Positions 6,101 to 10,283 of a DNA stretch of 10,283 nt are shown here, one piece after another. The first letter of the stretch is position 1. Every line of letters begins with the position of its first letter. A program made the translations under genes and the position numbers. The notes below the pieces were generated by a model. The model saw nothing but the letters and a program-made list of their open reading frames with translations. It was not told the DNA's origin and did no database searches. Origin of the DNA: Rhizobiaceae bacterium (GTDB lineage: Bacteria > Pseudomonadota > Alphaproteobacteria > Rhizobiales > Rhizobiaceae); contig CAJYRE010000127.1 in the NCBI GenBank assembly GCA_913776675.1, positions 1 to 10,283 of the forward strand, written 5' to 3'.

Positions 6101-6852
6101 CCCTTCAGCGTGGGATGCCGATCTGCCATATCCAGATCACCAGACAGATCCAGATCCACCGGCGTCATTTCCGGGGACAGGCGCAGCTTCACGGGAATGG
6201 CCTGACGGCCCGCCTCCGGCTGGAGGGTCGAGAGAGAAAAATGCCCGGCCTGACCATCCAGCGCACCACGCCCGGACACGGTCCACGGACCGGCCAGCGA
6301 ACCCGCTTTCACATCGGCATCCAGATTCTGCACCAGCCGGGTCCGGCCCGTCTGCTCATCCAGAATGCGCACACTGCCGTTGGTAATGCGGACATTTTCC
6401 AGCACCACCTGACGAGTTGGCAAACTGGGACGACTGCCCAGCAACCAATCCAGCGATCCATCCGGCAAAATCCGCAGCCGCACATCGGGCTGCTCCACCC
6501 GCATGGCAAAAATCCGCGTTTCACCCGAGAGAAAAGGAGCCAGTTCAACATCCATGGAAAAGCGTGCCACATGGGCAAGCGTCTTGCCGTCCTCGCCGGG
6601 ACCAACCGTGACATCATTCATGGTCACAGAGGGAAATGGCAGAAGGCGCGCTTCCAGACTGCCATGCACCACAACTTTCTTGCCTAGAATACGACTGGCC
6701 TGATCTTCGAACTCATGCCGAAAATCGGTCCAGTTCACGAAGAAGGGAGCAAGAAGCGCTGCAAACAGCGCCACCACCACCAACCCGCCAAGGGCAATAA
6801 AAAGCCTACTGAGCACCTTCAACCAACTCCAGCGTATCTTTGCGCCTGACAT
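3190..6852 (-). CDS. AsmA family protein
   Basis: This is a 1220-residue AsmA-like protein. Large AsmA-like proteins are anchored in the inner membrane, extend into the periplasm and are linked to envelope lipid homeostasis. Residues about 17-38 form one hydrophobic segment (LFIALGG...ALLAPFFV), followed by the family signature NWTDFRHEFEDQASRILGKKVVVHG (split here as NWTDFRHEFEDQ and ASRILGKKV) and PFPSVTMNDV. The middle is a long series of beta-rich repeats, with an AsmA-type C-terminal region (SLNSIWSNNGLEGKADVDF, then NGSGRISVSGL). The last 85 residues are Ala/Arg/Glu-rich and probably coiled coil (ERERRRVETLQANV onward). ATG 6852 is preferred over a GTG at 6921, whose extra 23 residues are not family-like. 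The bases before ATG 6852 give only AAGG directly abutting it, so starts at 6822 (TTG) or 6816 (GTG), preceded by GGAG, are possible. It follows the dehydrogenase gene by 133 bp on the same strand. Confidence 0.92.
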   Translation of the reverse strand: MSGAKIRWSWLKVLSRLFIALGGLVVVALFAALLAPFFVNWTDFRHEFEDQASRILGKKVVVHGSLEARLLPFPSVTMNDVTVGPGEDGKTLAHVARFSMDVELAPFLSGETRIFAMRVEQPDVRLRILPDGSLDWLLGSRPSLPTRQVVLENVRITNGSVRILDEQTGRTRLVQNLDADVKAGSLAGPWTVSGRGALDGQAGHFSLSTLQPEAGRQAIPVKLRLSPEMTPVDLDLSGDLDMADRHPTLKGTFLAVVRGLPVSGEASKKSRNEQPPPAPRVRGHFELANDHVRVPDYRLEIGATDQPYIITGEATLDNGKSPQFLLTAEGQQIDVDRLAVPPTQGKTGRQLESSARQRIRALIALADQIPIPNVPGRASLKLPAIVAGDTVLRDITLDLRPDGTGWQVEKAVATLPGRTQVEASGKLRLQGAASFAGSLLVASNQPSGLATWLSGTVDPAIRKLRTVGFSANVNLTAGLQQFEALELAIGGATLHGRLERQSAENANDSLSFDVSGDAFDYDAVKALGSLVSGDTSADGILNQQIAGKIKVAAFSALGVTAQDVDGVFTYKDGGFSLRKLDIGNLAGASIKATGDASGSLADYSGKAQVIVNAAHAADFLAMVQQQAPVHPLLKRLVDSASWYDNTSLVLDARFGDAQYGGLQVDVRGTSNGTAFNAAFRQNSLFDALDDAQKTLSLRAENASSVTLFGQLGFDPLPVPVEGKADLNLELSQKGDAPADAKLDLTSGGTHLTGSGNVDLDTAVFLEGKGNMTLTSDDIAPLLMMNAVSLPGLANGLPVTLSGAVEYKGTQITLRDLKGQVGGNALSGLLAFESMSNFVSVSGDLKLAYADLEWLGASVIGSLEDPVHGGLSQEKLSAPIWGQTKLDIGLAADALGAAPLPQARNLTARLKVNDDGLALNNIQANWLDGQLEGRLSLSNNQGTGFLRSQLALKESSLNSIWSNNGLEGKADVDFTAESSGANARDLLTSVNGSGRISVSGLVLPKLDTTSLPALNAAFASVKGEVTAAQVRDTLSPLLARASARLGQIAAPFTLTDGKLRVQSVQMQTPSAHLDTEAALDVASTKLDGALTVAFDAGDAAVSGASPTVRLLVQGPVAAPVVTLDTSDMASYLSLQAFERERRRVETLQANVLEKQRLRREVAYYAALAAARQAAKDKAELERKAAEAIASAPDRGQTKPSSNAGGDTIDNIIKLEGLPGVH

Positions 6853-6854
6853 CC

Positions 6855-6892
6855 TTGTGCGGAGTAAAAGACAGTGTATCAAACCCGCACAA
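6855..6892. promoter_or_regulatory. Inverted repeat immediately upstream of the AsmA gene
   Basis: TTGTGCGG 6855-6862 is the exact reverse complement of 6885-6892, with a 22-bp spacer. On the minus strand the second arm ends two bases before the ATG, so an mRNA hairpin would cover the start region. The spacer contains GATACA, which could be a -10 element, so an operator around a promoter is the alternative reading. Confidence 0.45.
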
Positions 6893-6985
6893 CATGCAGC
6901 ACCCTTTTCACCTGAAATCACGCAGGATCAAAGCGTTATTACGCCATTCCACGGCAAGATCACAGAATGATCGCCGTTTGAAACG

Positions 6986-8395
6986 TCAAAGACGGAAAAT
7001 CTTGCCGGGATTGAACAGATTATCTGGATCAAGTCCGCGCTTGATGTGCCGCATCAGATCAATCGCACCGCCCAATTCGGCATCCAGATAGCTCATCTTG
7101 CCCTGCCCCACGCCATGCTCGCCCGTGCAGGTGCCATCCATGGACAGCGCGCGCGCATTAAGCCGTTCCAGAAAGGCCTCAACCTTGGCCACATCCGCAT
7201 CATTCTTGTCATCAAACAGAATCAACACATGAAAATTGCCATCGCCGACATGTCCAACGATCGGAGCCAGCAGGCCCGTTGCGGCAATATCGGCTTGCGT
7301 TGCCTCCACGCAATCCGCCAGACGCGAGATTGGTACACAGACATCGGTGGACAGGCCATTGAGCTGCGGGGCCAGCGCCCGTCCCGCCCAATAGGCATTA
7401 TGGCGAGCCTTCCAAAGCTGATTGCGCTCCTGTGGATCAGAGGTAAAGCGGATGCCATCGGCACCATATTCCGTGGCAATGTCCGAGAACTGTGCGGTTT
7501 GCAGGGCAACTGTCTGCTCATTACCATGAAACTCCAGAAACAGCGTGGGCTTTTCCGGCAGGCTAAGGTTGGAATAGGCATTGCAAGCCCGCACCTGCAT
7601 GTCATCCAGCAGTTCAATCCGCGCCACCGGAATGCCCATCTGAATGGTCATGATCACCGCATCACAGGCCGATCTGACATCGGGAAAGGTGCAAATGCCG
7701 CCGCCAATGCTTTCCGGAATGCCCTGAAGTTTCAGCGTGATGGAGGTGATGATACCAAGCGTGCCCTCAGAGCCGACAAAAAGCCGGGTCAGATCATAAC
7801 CAGCCGACGATTTGCGCGCCCGGTGCGCGGTGCGGATTTCCTCGCCATTGGCAGTCACCACCGTCAAGGCCAGCACATTATCCTTCATAGTGCCATAGCG
7901 CACGGCATTGGTGCCAGAGGCTCGGGTGGACGCCATACCACCCAGCGAGGCATTGGCACCGGGATCAATCGGAAAAAACAGGCCGGTATCACGCAGATAG
8001 GTATTGAGCGCCTCGCGGGTGACACCCGGCTGCACCGTGCAATCCAGATCTTCGGCATTGACCTCCAGCACCTTGTCCATGCGGCTGAAATCAATGGAAA
8101 TACCGCCATAGGCAGCATTGACCTGACCTTCCAGCGATGAGCCAACCCCAAAAGCCACCATGGGCACCTTATGGGCCGCACAGAGCCGCACCACGGCCTG
8201 TACATCCTCGCTGCTGTCTACGAAAACAACACCATCTGGCAATTGTGAGGGAATATAGGTTGTGGTGTGGGCATGTTGCTCACGAAAGGATTGGCCTGTC
8301 TGGAATTTTTCGCCAAACTGCGCCTTTAAAAGCGCCACAACAGCAGCAATTCCCTCCTCGTTGCGCGGCCCTGCCACAACATCCTTCCGGCTCAT
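6986..8395 (-). CDS. FAD-binding oxidase, D-lactate dehydrogenase (cytochrome)/GlcD-like
   Basis: This 469-residue flavoprotein belongs to the D-lactate dehydrogenase/glycolate oxidase GlcD family, which oxidises 2-hydroxy acids using FAD. The FAD_binding_4 domain spans about residues 50-225, with FGVGSSLEGQ near 82-91, PGVTREALN near 123-131, DPGANASLGGMASTRASGTN near 144-163 and FVGSEGTLGII near 206-216. The FAD-oxidase_C domain follows, with the metal and substrate motif GHVGDGNFH near 381-389 and GEHGVGQGK near 425-433. It ends in the standard NPGKIFRL. The layout is closest to LDHD-type D-lactate dehydrogenases, but the exact substrate cannot be read from sequence. The start at ATG 8395 is supported by GGGAG seven bases upstream; a long in-frame extension inside pstB is a frame shadow. 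It lies 148 bp after pstB on the same strand, so it may have its own promoter. Confidence 0.92.
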   Translation of the reverse strand: MSRKDVVAGPRNEEGIAAVVALLKAQFGEKFQTGQSFREQHAHTTTYIPSQLPDGVVFVDSSEDVQAVVRLCAAHKVPMVAFGVGSSLEGQVNAAYGGISIDFSRMDKVLEVNAEDLDCTVQPGVTREALNTYLRDTGLFFPIDPGANASLGGMASTRASGTNAVRYGTMKDNVLALTVVTANGEEIRTAHRARKSSAGYDLTRLFVGSEGTLGIITSITLKLQGIPESIGGGICTFPDVRSACDAVIMTIQMGIPVARIELLDDMQVRACNAYSNLSLPEKPTLFLEFHGNEQTVALQTAQFSDIATEYGADGIRFTSDPQERNQLWKARHNAYWAGRALAPQLNGLSTDVCVPISRLADCVEATQADIAATGLLAPIVGHVGDGNFHVLILFDDKNDADVAKVEAFLERLNARALSMDGTCTGEHGVGQGKMSYLDAELGGAIDLMRHIKRGLDPDNLFNPGKIFRL

Positions 8396-8443
8396 ATGCA
8401 CACTCCCGTCCATCCAAAGCATCGCTTTTGATCGGCAGGTATG

Positions 8444-8493
8444 GGCCAGCGCGGCCCGCTTGTCCAGCCTCCCGAACAGACGCGAGGCTGGCC
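8444..8493. repeat. Hairpin-forming inverted repeats in the pstB-dehydrogenase spacer
   Basis: CCAGCCTC 8464-8471 pairs perfectly with GAGGCTGG 8484-8491 (12-nt loop). GGCCAGC 8444-8450 pairs with GCTGGCC 8487-8493. The two stems share bases and exclude each other. On the minus strand, the direction of pst transcription, no T-run follows either stem. On the plus strand the first stem is followed by CCTTTTC. A stabilising or processing element at the end of the pst message is as likely as a terminator. Confidence 0.55.
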
Positions 8494-8543
8494 TTTTCAC
8501 AACCATCTGCTGATCACAGTGGATGTCATCAGGGTTGTGTCGA

Positions 8544-9380
8544 TCAGCCAAACCGGCCGGTGACATAATCACTGGTTTTTTGCTCTTTCGGCGCGCTGAA
8601 GATTTTCTCGGTGGTGTCAAACTCCACCATCTCGCCCAGATACATAAAGGCCGTATATTGTGAAATACGCGCCGCCTGATGCAGATTGTGGGTGACGATG
8701 GCAATGCAATAATGCGCTCGCAAGGTTTCCACCAATTCTTCCAGCTTGCTGGTTGAAATCGGGTCCAGCGCCGAGGTGGGCTCATCCAGCAGCAACACCG
8801 ATGGCTTGACGGCAATCGCCCGCGCAATGCACAGACGCTGCTGCTGACCACCCGACAGGCCAAGACCGCTCTGATGCAGCTTGTCCTTCACCTCGCTCCA
8901 CAGTGCCGCCTCCTGCAAGGCTGATTCCACCCGGTCATTCATCTCGGACTTGGAAATCTTCTCGGAAAGACGAATACCAAAGGCGATGTTTTCATAAATC
9001 GTCATGGGAAACGGCGTGGGCTTTTGGAACACCATGCCAATTCTGGAGCGCAAACGGTTCAAATCCTCGGAGGGCTTGAGAATGTCACGGCCATCCAGCA
9101 GCACTTCGCCCGTGGCCTTCTGGCCTGGATAGAGATCATACATGCGGTTAAACACCCGCAGCAGCGTGGACTTTCCACAGCCCGACGGACCAATGAAAGC
9201 CGTGACCGTCTTATCACGCAGCGGCAGGTTCACGCTCTTGAGTACCTGATGACCGGGCTTGTAGTAAAACGAAACGCTTTTGGCCTCAAGCTTCACGGAA
9301 CGCCCAATATCGGAAGGATTGAAGGGCTCCGAAGGAGATTTCGTTGAACCCTTGCTGATCCCTGCACTGTATGTGCTCAT
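8544..9380 (-). CDS. pstB: Phosphate ABC transporter ATP-binding protein PstB
   Basis: PstB is the ATPase that powers phosphate import through the PstCA channel at the inner membrane. In the 278-residue protein, Walker [10 protein letters not shown] sits at 64-72, the Q-loop glutamine in [10 protein letters not shown] near 119, the signature LSGGQQQR at 175-182, Walker [14 protein letters not shown] at 195-207 and the switch histidine at 231 ([10 protein letters not shown]). [12 protein letters not shown] and MYLGEMVEF are PstB hallmarks. The N-terminus has about 25 Ser/Gly/Pro-rich residues before the fold. The start at ATG 9380 follows GAAGGAG (9388-9394) by seven bases. An upstream in-frame start at 9431 lies within pstA and is not preferred. 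Only one base separates it from the pstA stop, indicating one operon with translational coupling. phoU, often next, is not immediately downstream. Confidence 0.97.
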   Translation of the reverse strand: MSTYSAGISKGSTKSPSEPFNPSDIGRSVKLEAKSVSFYYKPGHQVLKSVNLPLRDKTVTAFIGPSGCGKSTLLRVFNRMYDLYPGQKATGEVLLDGRDILKPSEDLNRLRSRIGMVFQKPTPFPMTIYENIAFGIRLSEKISKSEMNDRVESALQEAALWSEVKDKLHQSGLGLSGGQQQRLCIARAIAVKPSVLLLDEPTSALDPISTSKLEELVETLRAHYCIAIVTHNLHQAARISQYTAFMYLGEMVEFDTTEKIFSAPKEQKTSDYVTGRFG

Positions 9381-9381
9381 G

Positions 9382-10230
9382 TTATTTCTCCTTCGAAAAC
9401 AGTGATCCGGACGCCAGGCTCCGAGCAACAATATTAAGCACCAGAATCGTCACGGTGATGATCAGTGCGCCACCCCAGGCAAGGCGCTGCCAGTCATCGT
9501 AAGGGCTCATGGCAAACTGGAAGATCACCACTGGCAAATTGGCAATCGGCTGGCTGAGATCGGCAGTCCAGTATTGGTTGTTGAGCGCCGTAAACAGCAA
9601 GGGAGCGGTTTCACCGCTGATCCGCGCCACCGCCAGCAAAACGCCAGTGAGAATGCCGCTGCGGGCACTGCGCCAAATCACTGCTGTCATCACCTTCCAG
9701 CGTGGCGCGCCAAGGGCGGCTGCCGCTTCGCGCATGGCATCGGGCACCAGCGCCAGCATATCCTGCGTGGTGCGATTGATAACGGGAATGGCAATAACCG
9801 CCAGCGCAATCGCGCCGGAATAGCCCGAGAAATGTTTGAACGGCACCACCAGAAGGGCATAGATGAACAGGCCGACAATAATCGACGGGGCCGCCAACAG
9901 GATGTCATTGATGAAAATGGCCACCTGCGCAATTTTTGATCCGCGCCCATATTCGGCCAGATAGGTTCCGGCCAGAATGCCCACTGGCGTGGCGATCACG
10001 GTGGCAATCAGGGTCATGACAAAGGAGCCATAAATGGCATTGGCCAAACCACCCGTGGAGCCGGGCGGCGGTGTCATCTTGGTAAAAATGTCCAGTCCAA
10101 TCGCGCCTAGACCCTGACTGAGCAAGGTCCACAGAATCGAAGCCAGAAAGCCCAGACCAATCACGGCCGACACCAGAGACAGGCCAAGAGCGATGCGATT
10201 GATGAGGTAACGGCGAGCAATAAGTGACAT
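9382..10230 (-). CDS. pstA: Phosphate ABC transporter permease PstA
   Basis: PstA forms, with PstC, the transmembrane path of the high-affinity phosphate importer. The 282-residue protein has about six hydrophobic segments (near 14-36, 66-90, 104-130, 136-152, 190-208 and 252-270). The EAA loop that docks onto PstB is [20 protein letters not shown] (168-187), and the permease motif [14 protein letters not shown] follows near 202-215. The stretch [16 protein letters not shown] near 54-69 is typical of PstA. ATG 10230 is the start, preceded by GAGGG that overlaps the presumed pstC stop. Its stop is one base from the pstB start. Expression is expected to follow phosphate starvation through PhoB. 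No pho box falls inside the window, since the operon promoter would lie further upstream. Confidence 0.96.
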   Translation of the reverse strand: MSLIARRYLINRIALGLSLVSAVIGLGFLASILWTLLSQGLGAIGLDIFTKMTPPPGSTGGLANAIYGSFVMTLIATVIATPVGILAGTYLAEYGRGSKIAQVAIFINDILLAAPSIIVGLFIYALLVVPFKHFSGYSGAIALAVIAIPVINRTTQDMLALVPDAMREAAAALGAPRWKVMTAVIWRSARSGILTGVLLAVARISGETAPLLFTALNNQYWTADLSQPIANLPVVIFQFAMSPYDDWQRLAWGGALIITVTILVLNIVARSLASGSLFSKEK

Positions 10231-10240
10231 CCGGGCACCC

Positions 10241-10283
10241 TCACAAACCCTGGTGAACGATCCTCAGGCGAACCGCTGTCCTC
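10241..10283 (-). CDS. pstC: Probable 3' end of pstC (phosphate permease), partial
   Basis: One minus-strand frame entering from the window edge reads [13 protein letters not shown] and stops at TGA 10241-10243, 10 bp before pstA. Of the other two frames, one stops within 20 bases and the other would overrun the start of pstA. A C-terminal tail of PstC is what the conserved pstC-pstA order predicts. The 14 codons are too few to confirm it by homology, so the identity rests mainly on context. Confidence 0.45.
   Translation of the reverse strand, partial: RTAVRLRIVHQGL

Noticed and set aside
5782..6687. 301-codon plus-strand frame opposite the AsmA gene
   Set aside because: It is rich in His, Arg, Gln and Thr, typical of antisense of a coding frame. 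The minus strand is a clear AsmA protein.
6975..6985. Small palindrome CGTTT-G-AAACG next to the dehydrogenase stop
   Set aside because: Five-base arms with a one-base centre cannot form a hairpin and no T-run follows, so it is not called as a terminator.
7046..8140. 364-codon plus-strand frame opposite the dehydrogenase gene
   Set aside because: It is the antisense of a well-conserved FAD oxidase and has no recognisable motifs.
8396..8863. In-frame upstream extension of the dehydrogenase by 156 codons
   Set aside because: It runs through the spacer and into pstB in another frame and reads Arg, Cys and Ser-rich nonsense. ATG 8395 has a proper ribosome binding site and gives the family's usual length.

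Overview
The window looks like chromosomal DNA from an alphaproteobacterium, probably of the rhizobial order (Hyphomicrobiales). The strongest evidence is a circularly permuted two-piece tmRNA gene with a tag of the ANDN...AVAA type. It lies just upstream of an alphaproteobacterial-type SspB adaptor gene, which is followed by a DUF4169 gene and a small ribbon-helix-helix gene. I cannot name the genus. No transposase, phage gene, CRISPR array or tRNA was seen.

Layout. Positions 1-321 carry a DoxX-family membrane protein gene in a broken arrangement: the N-terminal half reads on the minus strand, the following part reads on the plus strand, and a perfect 20-bp inverted repeat marks the join. 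Positions 322-512 are non-coding with three short palindromes. thyA (thymidylate synthase) occupies 513-1307 on the minus strand. After a divergent promoter region, the plus strand carries ssrA (about 1520-1880), sspB (2083-2586), a DUF4169 gene (2598-2810) and a ribbon-helix-helix gene (2879-3100). This set converges on a minus-strand run that reads, in transcription order, pstC (3' end only), pstA, pstB, an FAD-linked D-lactate dehydrogenase/GlcD-like oxidase gene and a large AsmA-family gene. That run fills the rest of the window.

How the genes work together. ssrA and sspB belong to one quality-control pathway: tmRNA tags peptides from stalled ribosomes, and SspB delivers tagged proteins to ClpXP. 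pstC, pstA and pstB encode parts of the high-affinity phosphate ABC importer. The dehydrogenase gene sits where phoU often follows pstB, but a 148-bp gap with a hairpin separates it, so it may not be co-regulated. The AsmA-like protein is an inner-membrane-anchored periplasmic protein of envelope homeostasis and has no evident functional tie to its neighbours.

Most of the window is ordinary core genome. The points most worth a second look are the inverted DoxX junction at the left edge (possibly an assembly or amplification foldback), the ssrA-sspB linkage, the resemblance between the SspB ClpX-binding tail and the DUF4169 N-terminus, and the inverted repeats between genes.
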